Shown piece by piece: positions 18,601 to 27,697 of a stretch of DNA of 64,000 nt. The notes below the pieces were generated by a model that worked only from the letters and a program-made list of their open reading frames with translations, did not search any database and was not told where the DNA came from. This DNA is from Psychrobacter sp. 28M-43 (GTDB lineage Bacteria; Pseudomonadota; Gammaproteobacteria; Pseudomonadales; Moraxellaceae): the NCBI RefSeq assembly GCF_014770435.1, contig NZ_CP061739.1, positions 1,674,001-1,738,000 of the forward strand, read 5' to 3'. Each line of letters begins with the position of its first letter. Position 1 is the first letter of the stretch. The translations under genes and the position numbers were made by a program.

Positions 18601-19943
18601 GCAAAACCCAAGTCAATCACATAGCGAATACCCGGCACAGTCAATGCAGTCTCAGCAACGTTGGTTGCGATAACAATACGGCGACCTCGACCCGATGGCT
18701 GAAAGATACGCTGCTGCTCTTCGTAAGTCTGCCGTGCAAACAGTGGTAGTACTTCTGTATGGCGCGGGCCATGACGCTCAAGCACCTCTTGCGTTTCGCG
18801 AATCTCCGCTTCAGTCGCAGCGAATATCAAAATATCAGCTTGATCGGCGTGGCCTTTGCTCTGCGCATCGCTAAAGCACTCTTCGACAGCGGCAACCACA
18901 GCACGCGGCAGGTTCTCCTCAAAATCATCGTAGCTGTCATCTTCTGAGCTGTTCACTGGCTCATCTGTCAACGGACGATAACGGACTTCTACTGGAAAGC
19001 TACGCCCTTCTACATTAAAAATAGGCGCAGGGACTTGCCGTTTGAGCTTGCTGTCATAACGGCTGAAGTATTCACTAAAGCGCTTAGTATCAAGGGTCGC
19101 CGAGGTAATAATAACTTTTAAATCTGGGCGCTTGGGCAGCATCTTTTTGAGATAACCCATAATAAAATCAATGTTTAAGCTACGCTCATGCGCCTCATCG
19201 ATAATAATCGTATCGTACTTACTCAAGAACCGATCGTGACCCAACTCAGCAAGCAAAATACCATCCGTCATGAGCTTTACAACAGATTGCGCTGTCCCTT
19301 GCTCATTAAAGCGAATCTTAAAACTGACGGTATTACCCAATGGCTCACCCAACTCTTCTGCGATACGGTTTGCCACACTACGAGCAGCCAATCGTCTCGG
19401 CTGTGTATGCCCTATCTGCCCTGTAATACCACGCCCTGCTAGCATCGCAAGCTTAGGCAACTGCGTCGTTTTACCAGAACCCGTCTCACCAGCGACGATA
19501 ATGACTTGATTATCGATAATCGCTTGTACTAAGTCTTCTGCGCGTTGGCTAACAGGCAAATCCAGATTTAGTTTGGCAGGTAAATCACTTGGAATACTAT
19601 CGATACGTGCCTGCACAGCTTCTTGAGAACGTGTCTTTATTTTCTCGTACTGAGCACGTTTCTTGGCAAGTACATCATCTGAATTATTCTTTTGCTCAGA
19701 ATCATGATCAGATTTTTTATTCTTAGACACGGCAGCACGTGCCAGCTCTCGCTCAAGACGGCTTAAGTAATAGCTGTCTTTAGCAAGAACTGGTAGATCA
19801 GAGGCAATGCTAGTCTGAAAAGCAGTTCTATCGTCGCTGAACTTGTTATTCAATTGGCTGTCATCTGGATTTGTCGTCTTATTTCTTTCTTCAACGCTGC
19901 TTTCACTAGGCATTTTTGGTTCATTCTCAGAAGTATTGGGCAT
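15669..19943 (-). CDS. hrpA: ATP-dependent RNA helicase HrpA
   Basis: HrpA is a large DEAH-box RNA helicase acting in RNA processing and rescue of stalled ribosomes. Walker A is GETGSGKTTQLPKL, the DEAH box is IIDEAHERSLNIDF and motif VI is QRKGRCGRVAPG. A helicase-associated domain follows, then a long C-terminal DUF3418-type region to the end. The length, 1424 residues from ATG 19943, exceeds the roughly 1300 usual for the family. The excess is a charged, Asp/Ser-rich N-terminal leader of about 110 residues and a charged insertion near KAADKNVAVNDPTAIEDEELK. A GTG two codons upstream is an alternative start. The gene is monocistronic. Confidence 0.95.
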   Translation of the reverse strand: MPNTSENEPKMPSESSVEERNKTTNPDDSQLNNKFSDDRTAFQTSIASDLPVLAKDSYYLSRLERELARAAVSKNKKSDHDSEQKNNSDDVLAKKRAQYEKIKTRSQEAVQARIDSIPSDLPAKLNLDLPVSQRAEDLVQAIIDNQVIIVAGETGSGKTTQLPKLAMLAGRGITGQIGHTQPRRLAARSVANRIAEELGEPLGNTVSFKIRFNEQGTAQSVVKLMTDGILLAELGHDRFLSKYDTIIIDEAHERSLNIDFIMGYLKKMLPKRPDLKVIITSATLDTKRFSEYFSRYDSKLKRQVPAPIFNVEGRSFPVEVRYRPLTDEPVNSSEDDSYDDFEENLPRAVVAAVEECFSDAQSKGHADQADILIFAATEAEIRETQEVLERHGPRHTEVLPLFARQTYEEQQRIFQPSGRGRRIVIATNVAETALTVPGIRYVIDLGFARISRYSYRSRVQRLPIEAISQAAANQRKGRCGRVAPGVCIRLYSEEDFSGRPEFTEPEILRTNLASVILQMANLRLGSVDDFEFIEPPDSRLVTDGHKLLDELGAITSKKDIAAQDKTNNPKARKGLDHLRLTATGQKMARMPIDPRLARMLVAGSDFDCIREMLIVVAALAVQDPRERPANKRTQADQKHAVFRQDDSDFLFYLSLWKALFEKDEDGNKLSGNQRKQFAKKNYLSFPRVREWHQTHRQLVQMVTELKLTDVNESKAADKNVAVNDPTAIEDEELKAVKYANLHRALLTGLLSIIAHKTESRGEYLAARQQKTKIFPASTVFKQIPPWVMAFEMVETSQVFMRTVAKIEPEWIISAAGDLLKYHYFEPHWSKKTGRVKAYAQISLFGLIIVSKQLTNYEQVNLVESREIFIRDGLVTGNFGRNAPFLQHNMDKIAHIERIEDKLRRRDLLVDEETLYQFYDKKIPEHVASRKAFEDWRAEVEKHDAKHLFFTDEDVLYSQAPTTGDFPEVWKLGDLKLPLRYIFDPASDDDGVTIRVPLAALPQLDAIELLWGVPGWRYELVLQLLKSLPKEIRRQIVPIPNTADSLFDELQPKGGQGLLKQLCQALHRRGIMSVTPENFNPSTIDRYLQPQICVVDEKNRIIEKGRDLQTLQIRHASETSQAVNEQQGVHTEFPEHFAFSKNHHSAGVVMKQFAALVADEAGEAVSIHQYTDVNAALQAHRIGVLTLIKGKLGAKKKQLTSQIDSIFKLAFAPLGDMDKLKTIVIDAALDAALEEHYVLFDHSENLPESADDIAVGLSEELPFTSEEYAQTLEVVVNNFLLTGQSVIKTLKNVYTRWQRIRQGLLMLDREIFGESIDDIEDQLEDLHLADFVYRMDYSHWQQYPRYLEALQIRLERLEHNLDADLDGVYALDLHMERLAGRADKEAISEYRWMVEEYRIQLFAQPMKTRMAVSPKRLSKMWDKVS

Positions 19944-20149
19944 ATTCACTTAGGCTATTTATTATGTAGAAGTGGTTAGATTATGGGGGTAATTGGGGTA
20001 TGATTCAAGCTAGTCGAGTCCTGATTGCTCTTGTATCAATAATGCTGAAACTATCACACATTACAGAACGTATCCAAACTTAAGCTGTCTATTAAGTTCA
20101 TTTAATCAGGCGTGTATTGGGTTACTTTTATAAAATTTAGATAAACTTA

Positions 20150-20740
20150 TTATAGCGCCAATTTCTTTAAATTCTTGATGCTTAGATAGCCGACGTACTC
20201 TTTGTCTTCTTTAGCATTCAGCTCATCTATATCACTAATAGGCTCAATCGAAAGCTGAACACTTGAGATAAGATCATTTACGTTATATATGTCATCTATA
20301 TCTACTGCAAACTTATCATCAATATGAGAAGCTGCATTAAAAGGTGACGTTTCATCTTTCAAAGTAAACTGCTTATAAAAATCACTTTTCTTCGCTTGTT
20401 TGATCGCGTCAGCTTGGTTAGGTGCAACGATAAGTAGCTTGTAATGAAATTCTTCAAAACTGCCCTGCTGATAGCCACCTAGATTGATAAAGAATAACCT
20501 TAAGTCAGTAGCAGCCTCTACTTGCTCACTTGATTCAATTAACTTGATGGTGTAATTACCCACTTTAGTAATTGCTCGATAAGAATCTATATGCCATTTA
20601 TTTTTTACCTCAGGCCAATGTTCATTGATATCTGCTATCAAGCCACTCACTTGACTGGCTGCACCAAAAAAAATATCGTGTTGCTCAATCAGACGGCCTT
20701 TAGGACGGCCGCCCAGTTGAACCATATATAGTGTTAGCAT
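20150..20740 (-). CDS. DUF1543 domain protein
   Basis: This 196-residue soluble protein has the DUF1543 signature at the N-terminus, LYMVQLGGRPKGRLIEQHDIFFG, and a second related half with FFINLGGYQQGSFEEFHYKLLIVAP (about residues 88-112). The internal resemblance between the GGRPKG and GGYQQG regions suggests two copies of one fold. Function is unknown. It is well separated from its neighbours (about 85 bp and 200 bp) and probably transcribed alone or after the phosphoesterase pair. Confidence 0.85.
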   Translation of the reverse strand: MLTLYMVQLGGRPKGRLIEQHDIFFGAASQVSGLIADINEHWPEVKNKWHIDSYRAITKVGNYTIKLIESSEQVEAATDLRLFFINLGGYQQGSFEEFHYKLLIVAPNQADAIKQAKKSDFYKQFTLKDETSPFNAASHIDDKFAVDIDDIYNVNDLISSVQLSIEPISDIDELNAKEDKEYVGYLSIKNLKKLAL

Positions 20741-20825
20741 TTTACGTAATCTCTATTAAACCAAAATCCATAGTTAATCTAAAGGTAATGCTGTCATTGC
20801 TAGGATAGAATGTTTTTAAGTACTG

Positions 20826-21620
20826 TCATACTGGAACTACTCTACCCGTCTTCAATGCAAATGCCCAATCTTCACGTCCGTTTTTTAGGGCCATATTTGC
20901 TGCTGCTTCATGGTTATAAGCCACCTTGACATGCTCTGTTTGCCAATGTTTACCTTGTTGAGTCTCAATACACTTGATAAGAGCATAATTAGCATGAGGC
21001 GAATAAGTTTGCATCTTATGAATAGTAGGCAAATCATCTTCGTAAGCTGGATAGCCAACGCTACCACTATTCACAATAGTTTGTCCTGACGACAGTACTA
21101 CTGTTCGTGGGATATGTGTGTGACCACATAAGATAACATCATTATCAATACCATCGAGTAACGCCAATATAGTCGCATCATTACGCACTATTGGTTGACC
21201 CGTTTCGATATCCTCTAGTAAATATATCATGTCATCGGTCGGTGAACCGTGGCAGAGGTATACATCCTCACTTACATGAAAATCAAATGGCAAAGACCGC
21301 ATCCATTCAATTGCTTTTTTAGAGAGATCTTTGATAATAAAACCCATGGTTGGATTATTAGCAATTTCTGCCGTAGTGGCTTCATAAATCTGCCTATCCT
21401 GATTGCCTCTAATAGTAATAATGTCATCTCGATTTGCCATTAATAGCTCATAGGTAGTAAGAGGCGCTATTGGCCCGTATAAAATATCACCAAGATTGAC
21501 AATCTGATCAACATCTCGATATCTTATATCGGCAAGCACAGCTTCAAGAGCGTAGACATTACTATGAATATCTGAAATCGCAGCGATGGTTGTTATCTGT
21601 TTCTTTTCTAAGTTATCCAT
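20826..21620 (-). CDS. Metallophosphoesterase (calcineurin-like, YfcE/MJ0936 type)
   Basis: This is a two-metal phosphoesterase. Motifs in order are SDIHSN (metal ligands Asp and His), NLGDILYGP, ITIRGNQDRQ, CHGSPTDD and CGHTHIPR, which are the calcineurin-like core. At 264 residues it lacks extra domains. Its substrate is unknown; family members act on cyclic nucleotides or nucleotides. ATG 21620 is chosen; a GTG at 21632 in the same frame is possible. In either case it overlaps the end of the upstream hydrolase gene, so the two are co-translated. The products may act together, but no pathway can be named. Confidence 0.88.
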   Translation of the reverse strand: MDNLEKKQITTIAAISDIHSNVYALEAVLADIRYRDVDQIVNLGDILYGPIAPLTTYELLMANRDDIITIRGNQDRQIYEATTAEIANNPTMGFIIKDLSKKAIEWMRSLPFDFHVSEDVYLCHGSPTDDMIYLLEDIETGQPIVRNDATILALLDGIDNDVILCGHTHIPRTVVLSSGQTIVNSGSVGYPAYEDDLPTIHKMQTYSPHANYALIKCIETQQGKHWQTEHVKVAYNHEAAANMALKNGREDWAFALKTGRVVPV

Positions 21621-22611
21621 TTCCTGACTCACTAATCAAAAACTGCTTTACAACGTCAACGGTTGCTAACGGATCTTCTTCATGCGGTACATGACCTAAG
21701 TTATCAAATATCTTAAGCTGACTATTACGCATATCTCTATGAAATAACGCGGCGTTTTCTACAGGAATAAGATCATCTTTTGCACCCCACAAGATCAAAG
21801 TCGGTATGTCCAGCTGCTTTATTTGAGCTTGATCACTGTCATCATCAGTCTCATTTAGGCGACGACTCAAAGCCTGCCGATTACCTTGGCGCAAGGTCAA
21901 TTCATAGTATCTGTTAATCAACTCCTCATCGACTTTGCTGTCATCGGCATACACGCTTAAAACGCTTTTTTCGACGACACTTCTGGGTAGGGTACGATTT
22001 AAAATTGGTGACATCATTGGATATTTAGCAAGTTTAAAACCAATAGGAATATGTTTGGGCGTTGCTGGATAACCAACTGAATCTACCAATATCAATCGAT
22101 TGACACGCTCAGGATACAAAGCTGCAGTACGCCACGCTACCTTGCCTCCCAATGAATTACCGGCTAGCGTGACACGGTCCAGCTTCAAATGATTAAGTAC
22201 TTCAATGACAAACGCCGCATAATTTTCGCTGCTATATTGTGTGCTCTCGTCCACATAAGGACCTGTCAAACCAAACCCTGGCAAATCCATGCTCACGACA
22301 CAGTATTGATCAGACAGCGCCTTGGTCCAGCCCTCCCATGTATGCAAACTTGCCGATGTACCATGCAATAAAACGATTGTTTCGGGTCGGTTTTTTTCGG
22401 CTGCATCGCCACGGTGTGTATGACAATTAGCTGACTGCACTACATGCGCCTGCATACCTTGTATGTCTATAAATTCGCTGTTGGGTAGTTGCCATTGTTT
22501 TAACTCAGCGACAGTACGATCAGGTGCCCAATATTTTGCTATAAATGCCATTAACACGGCAATTGCGCCTAGTAATATCAGAACAGTTGCTTTTAATAAG
22601 TACTGTGTCAT
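21613..22611 (-). CDS. Alpha/beta hydrolase with N-terminal membrane anchor
   Basis: This is an alpha/beta-hydrolase of 332 residues. The oxyanion region is LLHGTSASLHTW, the nucleophile Ser is in AGNSLGGK, the acid is in WGAKDDLIP and the catalytic His in LGHVPHEED. An N-terminal hydrophobic helix (about residues 6-27, KATVLILLGAIAVLMAFIA) suggests it is tethered to the membrane with the enzyme outside the cytoplasm. ATG 22611 is taken as the start, because the in-frame ATG at 22653 adds a weakly supported leader. The substrate is probably an ester or lactone. It overlaps the phosphoesterase gene. Confidence 0.87.
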   Translation of the reverse strand: MTQYLLKATVLILLGAIAVLMAFIAKYWAPDRTVAELKQWQLPNSEFIDIQGMQAHVVQSANCHTHRGDAAEKNRPETIVLLHGTSASLHTWEGWTKALSDQYCVVSMDLPGFGLTGPYVDESTQYSSENYAAFVIEVLNHLKLDRVTLAGNSLGGKVAWRTAALYPERVNRLILVDSVGYPATPKHIPIGFKLAKYPMMSPILNRTLPRSVVEKSVLSVYADDSKVDEELINRYYELTLRQGNRQALSRRLNETDDDSDQAQIKQLDIPTLILWGAKDDLIPVENAALFHRDMRNSQLKIFDNLGHVPHEEDPLATVDVVKQFLISESGNG

Positions 22612-22687
22612 GTGATCAAATCCATTTAATAAGATGACGTTAATAATAAACATTCTATACCGTTATCTCATACGATAAGCCATAAAA

Positions 22688-22723
22688 AACCCCAACGTTC
22701 AATTTGTCTTGAACATTGGGGTT
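22688..22723 (-). terminator. Rho-independent terminator after the DASS transporter gene
   Basis: Fifteen-base arms AACCCCAACGTTCAA (22688-22702) and TTGAACATTGGGGTT (22709-22723), with one mismatch, enclose a 6-nt loop. An A run precedes on plus, so a U run follows on the minus transcript. Confidence 0.85.
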
Positions 22724-22769
22724 CCATTTATACTAAGCAAATATGACTACGATTATAGTAACTAACTGA

Positions 22770-24191
22770 TTATATCAAGAAAAAGTACGCCCATAGCCCG
22801 ATAACGATAGTAGCAATAATATTTAATATGATACCTGTACGAATCATTTCTGTCTGTTTGATCAAACCTGTACCGAACACAATAGCATTTGGCGGTGTGG
22901 CAACTGGCAACATAAACGCACACGATGCACCAATACCGATGACCAATACTAGCACCTCATGTGGCAAACCCATCTGTTCTGCAATAGCGGCAAATACAGG
23001 TACTAACAATGCTGCCGAGGCAGTATTGGAAGCAAATTCTGTCAAGAAAATAATAAATGCTGAGACTGCCATCATCACAATGATAAGTGGTGCAGAAGAC
23101 AGCGCAATTGCTACAGTTTCCCCTAGGACCAAAGACGCCCCAGATACTTTCAGAATTGTCGATAGCGCAATACCGCCACCAAACAACATGAGCACACCCC
23201 AATCCGTATTATCTGATACTTGCTTCCAAGACACTAACCCTAAGCTCACTACTGCTGCCGCTGCTGATAGTGCAACGATGGCATCAGTATCTGTGATATC
23301 TAAAGCTGCTCCGATCTTTTTGGAGAATATCCAGCTCAATGCCGTAACGATAAAGACGATGATAGTGACGATACGTGGCTTGTTCCAAGCAATCGGCGCA
23401 TCATCAACGAGGACAATAGTACGATTTAGGTTAGGCTTTAGGAACACATACATCGCACCCAATAATAATGGTAACAGTACCAACATCATCGGAATACCAA
23501 ACTTCATCCAGTCTACAAAGGCAATATCGAGCGCCTTTGCTGCAATAGCATTGGGCGGCGAACCAACAATCGTACCTAGACCACCAAGGCTGGCTGAATA
23601 AGCAATACCAAGCAGTACAAAAACAAACGTACCGCGGTCTTTTTCACGATCAACTTGCGTCAAGATACCGAGTGCCAATGGGAGCATCATCGCAGCTGTA
23701 GCAGTATTCGATATCCACATCGACAAAAATGCCGTCACACCAAATATCAAAAATACAGCTGTACTCAGTTTGCCACCAGACATCGATAGAATCTTTAGTG
23801 CGATCTTTTTGTCTAGCTGCTGCACATGCAATGCTGCTGCCAAAGCAAAACCACCAAAGAACAGATAAATAGTAGGATTGGCAAAGCTTTGCAGACCGAT
23901 TTCAGCATCGAAGTCTGGTATGCCAACCAAGGCACCGATTACTACGACAAGTAGCGCTGTTATGGTGACGTGCACAGCTTCTGTAAGCCAAAGTACCCCA
24001 ATAAAAAACAGGACTGCGAGACCTTTATTAGCATTGATATCGAACGGCAATACATTATAAATAATCAACGCAATAATCGCGGCAATAGCGACCACAATTA
24101 ACCCTTTTCCTGTACCTTTTGGGAAGGTATCAGTAAATAAATATTCATTGCCATCATTAGGAAGATGGCTATCTAGCTTTTGCTCTGACAT
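22770..24191 (-). CDS. DASS-family sodium:carboxylate symporter
   Basis: This inner-membrane transporter of 473 residues should couple uptake of di- or tricarboxylates to sodium (SLC13/DASS family). About eleven to twelve hydrophobic segments are present. The two family-defining Ser-Asn-Thr motifs, SNTATAAMMLP in the first half and SNTASAALLVP in the second, are both intact, as are GSPPNAIA and ATPPNAIVFG. The soluble N-terminus (about 25 residues) is short and polar. The exact substrate (succinate, malate, citrate or sulfate) is not decided. It is monocistronic with its own terminator. Confidence 0.92.
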   Translation of the reverse strand: MSEQKLDSHLPNDGNEYLFTDTFPKGTGKGLIVVAIAAIIALIIYNVLPFDINANKGLAVLFFIGVLWLTEAVHVTITALLVVVIGALVGIPDFDAEIGLQSFANPTIYLFFGGFALAAALHVQQLDKKIALKILSMSGGKLSTAVFLIFGVTAFLSMWISNTATAAMMLPLALGILTQVDREKDRGTFVFVLLGIAYSASLGGLGTIVGSPPNAIAAKALDIAFVDWMKFGIPMMLVLLPLLLGAMYVFLKPNLNRTIVLVDDAPIAWNKPRIVTIIVFIVTALSWIFSKKIGAALDITDTDAIVALSAAAAVVSLGLVSWKQVSDNTDWGVLMLFGGGIALSTILKVSGASLVLGETVAIALSSAPLIIVMMAVSAFIIFLTEFASNTASAALLVPVFAAIAEQMGLPHEVLVLVIGIGASCAFMLPVATPPNAIVFGTGLIKQTEMIRTGIILNIIATIVIGLWAYFFLI

Positions 24192-24540
24192 AGAATGTCC
24201 TTATTGAATCAAAGACGGTGTAAGAAACCTAAAAATAAAACATAAATTATCGGTTTAAGATATATACGTCGAAACTCGTTTTTTTACAACTTATGCTAGT
24301 AATTCGTAAACTTCGTCATTAGCCATGTAACTGGCTTCATTATTAGTTGCATCGTTAAGTGCAGCATCAGTTACACATAGTCACTAAACAAGTGTACTCT
24401 GTATATGTACAAGACTATGACCACACTGCATACTAGATAAGTTAAATAAAAGCCAAGCGCTACTAGATACGAGCGTCAACAAATAAAGATTTAATTAAAA
24501 CATCTCTATTAAGAAGTAAATAAAAACACTGGAGTACTTT
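24192..24540. other. Intergenic region between DASS transporter and small ORF
   Basis: A 349-bp AT-rich gap between divergent genes. It must hold the promoters for both. No RNA gene or strong repeat was seen, and the short partial inverted repeats near 24390-24415 are too weak to call. Confidence 0.5.
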
Positions 24541-24693
24541 ATGACAGACTCAAATAAAACGGACTCAACGACCAAAATGGCACCAAAAGACATTAATCAA
24601 GATGGCCTAGCTAAAGAAGATCAACAACGTACTGACGACTCTATGCTCGATATGATGCAAGGAATGCATGAGCACGAAGATCATAAAGAATAA
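24541..24693 (+). CDS. Small acidic protein, 50 residues
   Basis: This short gene is supported by a GGAG Shine-Dalgarno 6 nt before ATG 24541, by its own rho-independent terminator 80 bp later, and by a distinct composition: polar, rich in Asp, Glu, Lys and Met, and free of hydrophobic segments. The sequence begins MTDSNKTDSTTKMAPKD and ends with the His-rich HEHEDHKE. It looks like a small disordered cytoplasmic protein. The C-terminal His/Glu cluster could bind a metal, which is a guess. No family is recognised. Confidence 0.65.
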   Translation: MTDSNKTDSTTKMAPKDINQDGLAKEDQQRTDDSMLDMMQGMHEHEDHKE

Positions 24694-24771
24694 GACTAAA
24701 GCATGTTTTAACAGCTCGCTATTCTACACCTAAATAAACATGCAAAAACCAATACGGTTAATAATAGGCAC

Positions 24772-24811
24772 GATAGGCGTTTATCACTATGATAAGCGCC
24801 TATCTTTTTTT
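24772..24811 (+). terminator. Terminator of the 50-residue gene, overlapping the YoaK 3' end
   Basis: Arms GATAGGCGTTTATC (24772-24785) and GATAAGCGCCTATC (24791-24804; one G-T pair) enclose a 5-nt loop and are followed by a T7 run on plus. The second arm covers the last codons and stop of the convergent YoaK-like gene. Confidence 0.85.
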
Positions 24812-25482
24812 GGTTCTCTCACTTCTGGCAAATGATCTGAGACATAGTTGTATACAAATGCTGCTGTCGACACAATGGCGATGGGAACGAACAAAGCATC
24901 ATAGCTGACTTTTGCAAACAAGAAAGCGCCTACTGCGCTACCACCGCAAAAGCAATACCAAATAATAGCTTGAAACCCCAAGGTTGGCTTACTAATAGAG
25001 CGACCAGCAAGCCAGTTACCAATTGCCGCCCCCATGTCTGAGGTCAGCCCTGTCAAGTGAGTGGTACGAATGACCGCCCCACTATAAGTTGCGACCATCG
25101 CATTTTGCAGTCCACATGCCATTGCTGCTGCTAATTGCCCTAAGTAATCATGCTGCTGATACAACCAATAGCTCACCAACAGTAGTGCTGCTTCTAGATA
25201 TAGCGCTCGTCCATAACGACGACCGAGTTTCAATGATGTCTGTCCAATGACAAAACCGCTTAGTATAGCCCCTGCCAAAAAGGACAGCAACAAGGTACCA
25301 ATATATAAAATACTACGCGCGTCTGAATGAGCGATAGCCGCTGCAAATAAGCTTACATTGCCCGTGACATGCGACACTGATAAATTGGCAAACCCCATTA
25401 ACGCCGTCGTATTCACGCAACCAGCACTAAATGCCAATACTGCCCCGCCCCATAGTATCCACTTTGGTAACTTGGTTATCAT
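24787..25482 (-). CDS. YoaK/DUF1275 family membrane protein
   Basis: This 231-residue inner-membrane protein has the DUF1275 (YoaK) pattern: GCVNTTALMGFANLSVSHVTGNVS at the N-terminus, about six hydrophobic helices and GLQNAMVATYSGAVIRTTHLTGLTSDMG in the middle. Function is unknown; the family is widespread and usually monocistronic. Its 3' end is overlapped by the terminator of the opposing small gene, which has fixed the KDRRLS codons at the C-terminus. Confidence 0.88.
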   Translation of the reverse strand: MITKLPKWILWGGAVLAFSAGCVNTTALMGFANLSVSHVTGNVSLFAAAIAHSDARSILYIGTLLLSFLAGAILSGFVIGQTSLKLGRRYGRALYLEAALLLVSYWLYQQHDYLGQLAAAMACGLQNAMVATYSGAVIRTTHLTGLTSDMGAAIGNWLAGRSISKPTLGFQAIIWYCFCGGSAVGAFLFAKVSYDALFVPIAIVSTAAFVYNYVSDHLPEVREPKKDRRLS

Positions 25483-25560
25483 ATCCCTCGTCCAAAGGCA
25501 CGCAGCTAAAAGTGCACACTGCTAAAAAAGCACGTAGCCAAAAAGACTCATAGTATAACC

Positions 25561-25590
25561 AGAAAAGACAGCCAATTGGCTGTCTTTTCT
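25561..25590. terminator. Perfect 30-bp palindrome, terminator of fabI
   Basis: AGAAAAGACAGCCAA (25561-25575) is followed at once by its exact complement (25576-25590). A G/C-rich centre with A/T ends, 26 bp past the fabI stop on the minus strand, fits a rho-independent terminator. It precedes the YoaK-like gene and could insulate the two. Confidence 0.75.
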
Positions 25591-25616
25591 ATTATCAAAC
25601 GAATCATCTATAACAA

Positions 25617-26426
25617 TTACTGTGCTGGTTCATCAAGCATCATCAACTGCTCGCTGATAGCTACTGTATTGAAACCTGCATCAACGAACATAATCTCACC
25701 TGTGATACCAGATGCCCAAGGCGACAATAGGAACAATGCGGCATTGCCTACTTCTGTCTGTGTGATGTTGCGTTGTAGTGGCGCAATTTTTTCGCTAATA
25801 TCGAGCATTTTACGGAAAGATTTAATGCCGCTAGCCGCTAGCGTGCGGATAGGACCTGCAGATATCGCATTAACACGGATACCTTCACCGCCCATAGAAG
25901 TTGCCAAATAACGAACGCTGGCTTCTAAACTGGCTTTTGCCATACCCATGACATTGTAGTTTGGCAATACCGAAATGCTGCCTTCGTAGGTCAATGTCAA
26001 CATAGAGCCATGGCGCATCGCTAGTAACTCACGAGCCGCTTTAGCCAATGCAACGAAGCTATAGCTAGAGATATCATGCGCGATATGACTGCCTTCACGA
26101 GTCGTGGCATTGACAAAATCGCCATCCAACTGATCCATCGGTGCAAAACCAATGGCATGTACCACACCATTAATACCGTCGCCCCAGTGAGCAGTCACTT
26201 GCTCAAAGCATGCAGCAATTGACTCATCAGAAGCTACGTCACATTCTAGAACCAAATCTGCTTCAAATTTTTCAGCGGCCATATCGACGCGTTTTTTGAT
26301 TTTGTCATTCGGGTAAGTCAGAATTAGTGAAGCCCCTTCGCGGTGCAGCGCTTCTGCGATAGCCCAAGCGATAGAGAGTTTACTTGCGATGCCAGTTACG
26401 ACAAATCGTTGTCCTTGCAGTAGCAT
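25617..26426 (-). CDS. fabI: Enoyl-[acyl-carrier-protein] reductase (NADH), FabI type
   Basis: FabI reduces trans-2-enoyl-ACP in the last step of each fatty-acid elongation cycle. The 269 residues show the FabI nucleotide-binding start [19 protein letters not shown], the AIGFAP segment and the Tyr-X6-Lys active-site pair Tyr157 and Lys164 within [22 protein letters not shown], preceded by Tyr147. The C-terminal Gly-Ile-Thr-Gly-Glu segment is conserved. It is monocistronic, with the palindromic terminator downstream. Confidence 0.95.
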   Translation of the reverse strand: MLLQGQRFVVTGIASKLSIAWAIAEALHREGASLILTYPNDKIKKRVDMAAEKFEADLVLECDVASDESIAACFEQVTAHWGDGINGVVHAIGFAPMDQLDGDFVNATTREGSHIAHDISSYSFVALAKAARELLAMRHGSMLTLTYEGSISVLPNYNVMGMAKASLEASVRYLATSMGGEGIRVNAISAGPIRTLAASGIKSFRKMLDISEKIAPLQRNITQTEVGNAALFLLSPWASGITGEIMFVDAGFNTVAISEQLMMLDEPAQ

Positions 26427-26952
26427 AAGATTTCCTTTTGAATCAATCGAGATGATTTAGAATAAGAATTTATTTAGAGTAATTAGAAGATTGAGACTAC
26501 TAAATAGTACAAATGAAAAGATGAGTTATTATACACGAATTAATTTAAGTAAACAGTCGTAAACTGTATTTGGTTCTTGTTATTGGATTGACTGATACAA
26601 ACAACTAATAACGTCAAAATGACTAATAGCAGTTTATCACTTGAAGTAGTATCGACAGTGAGAGTTTTTCGCGAATTACTAGAATACATTTTAGCATCAA
26701 CGCTTCAAGATAAAATACTCAGACTATAGTAGTTTGCTTATTTTATGAAAAAATTGCACTTCGAATATTAACACTATAACCGTTCAAACTGAGTACCAAG
26801 CACCCCTTTAGTGATTAAAGACTCAACTGCTAGCCACAGCAGTATGAAGTTCAGCAGATTTCGAGTATAATCACAGCCCTTCCCAGCTTGCACAATTTTT
26901 ATAAGAATCCTCAAATGATAGGATTCAACGTTAAGCTACACCCACATTTTGG
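26427..26952. other. Intergenic region between fabI and folE
   Basis: A 526-bp AT-rich gap separates the divergent genes. A TATAAT at 26866-26871, within GAGTATAATC, is a good -10 for folE, though no clear -35 stands 17 bp upstream. No riboswitch-like or RNA-gene-like structure was recognised, and no small ORF with a Shine-Dalgarno was found. Confidence 0.5.
26866..26871 (+). promoter_or_regulatory. Candidate -10 element of folE
   Basis: An exact TATAAT stands about 80 bp before the folE start. It lacks a recognisable -35, so the promoter is only suggested. Confidence 0.4.
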
Positions 26953-27564
26953 ATGGCTGCCAAACTTATGAGTAACACCCCCATCATAACCCCAGATTAT
27001 AAAGAAAGTACCGAATCTTATCGCCAACTGATTGCTTCAACTGGCGAAGACTTAGATCGTCCGGGTTTGCTAGATACGCCTGTACGTGCTGCAAAGGCCT
27101 TTGCCCATCTGACCCAAGGCTATCATCAAAGCATAGAAGAAGTGGTCAATGACGCTGTGTTTCCATCAGCCAATCGCGAGCTGGTACTGGTACAGAACAT
27201 TGAGTTTTATTCATTGTGTGAGCATCATATGCTACCGTTCCATGGTGTCGCTCATATCGGCTACTTACCTGATGGTCAAGTCTTGGGACTGTCAAAATTT
27301 GCCCGTATCGTCGATATGTTTGCTCGTCGTTTGCAAATACAAGAAAACCTAAGCGAGCAGATTGCGCAGACCATTATGGATGTGACTGGTTGCCGCGGCG
27401 TCGCAGTCGTTATGGATGCATCGCACATGTGTATGATGATGCGCGGTGTTAGCAAACAACATTCAACCACGCGTAGCACCGCGATGCTTGGCGAATATCA
27501 ACACAATAATCAAGCACGTAATGAATTTTTAGGTGCGGTTCCTAAACGTCAGCCAGCGTTTTAA
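26953..27564 (+). CDS. folE: GTP cyclohydrolase I
   Basis: FolE converts GTP to 7,8-dihydroneopterin triphosphate, the first step of folate synthesis. The 203-residue protein shows the zinc ligands in [14 protein letters not shown] and the later Cys in [11 protein letters not shown], with the [18 protein letters not shown] and [19 protein letters not shown] segments of the active site. An in-frame ATG at 26968 (MSNTPIITP) is an equally good start, since neither has a strong Shine-Dalgarno. It is a single gene with a terminator shared with the opposing autotransporter gene. Confidence 0.95.
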   Translation: MAAKLMSNTPIITPDYKESTESYRQLIASTGEDLDRPGLLDTPVRAAKAFAHLTQGYHQSIEEVVNDAVFPSANRELVLVQNIEFYSLCEHHMLPFHGVAHIGYLPDGQVLGLSKFARIVDMFARRLQIQENLSEQIAQTIMDVTGCRGVAVVMDASHMCMMMRGVSKQHSTTRSTAMLGEYQHNNQARNEFLGAVPKRQPAF

Positions 27565-27600
27565 GTTGCTGTTAGTTGCTTAGGCTGTTGTGAATAACAA

Positions 27601-27641
27601 CCAAATAAAAAGGACGCATATGATGCGTCCTTTTTATTTGG
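27601..27641. terminator. Strong bidirectional terminator between folE and the autotransporter gene
   Basis: Nineteen-base perfect arms (27601-27619 and 27623-27641) enclose a 3-nt loop, with A/T runs inside both arms. It lies between the convergent folE and autotransporter genes. Confidence 0.9.
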
Positions 27642-27697
27642 ATAAAACCTACTGTGTGATTATAAATAGTTTAATATAGGAATGAACTAAAAAACAC

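Noticed and set aside
22828..23601. Plus-strand frame of 257 codons opposite the DASS transporter
   Set aside because: It lies wholly within a firmly identified gene on the other strand and its translation is typical of an antisense shadow.
25561..25590. Perfect 30-bp palindrome considered as an operator or element end
   Set aside because: Its position just past fabI and its A/T-ended, G/C-centred structure are explained by a terminator.
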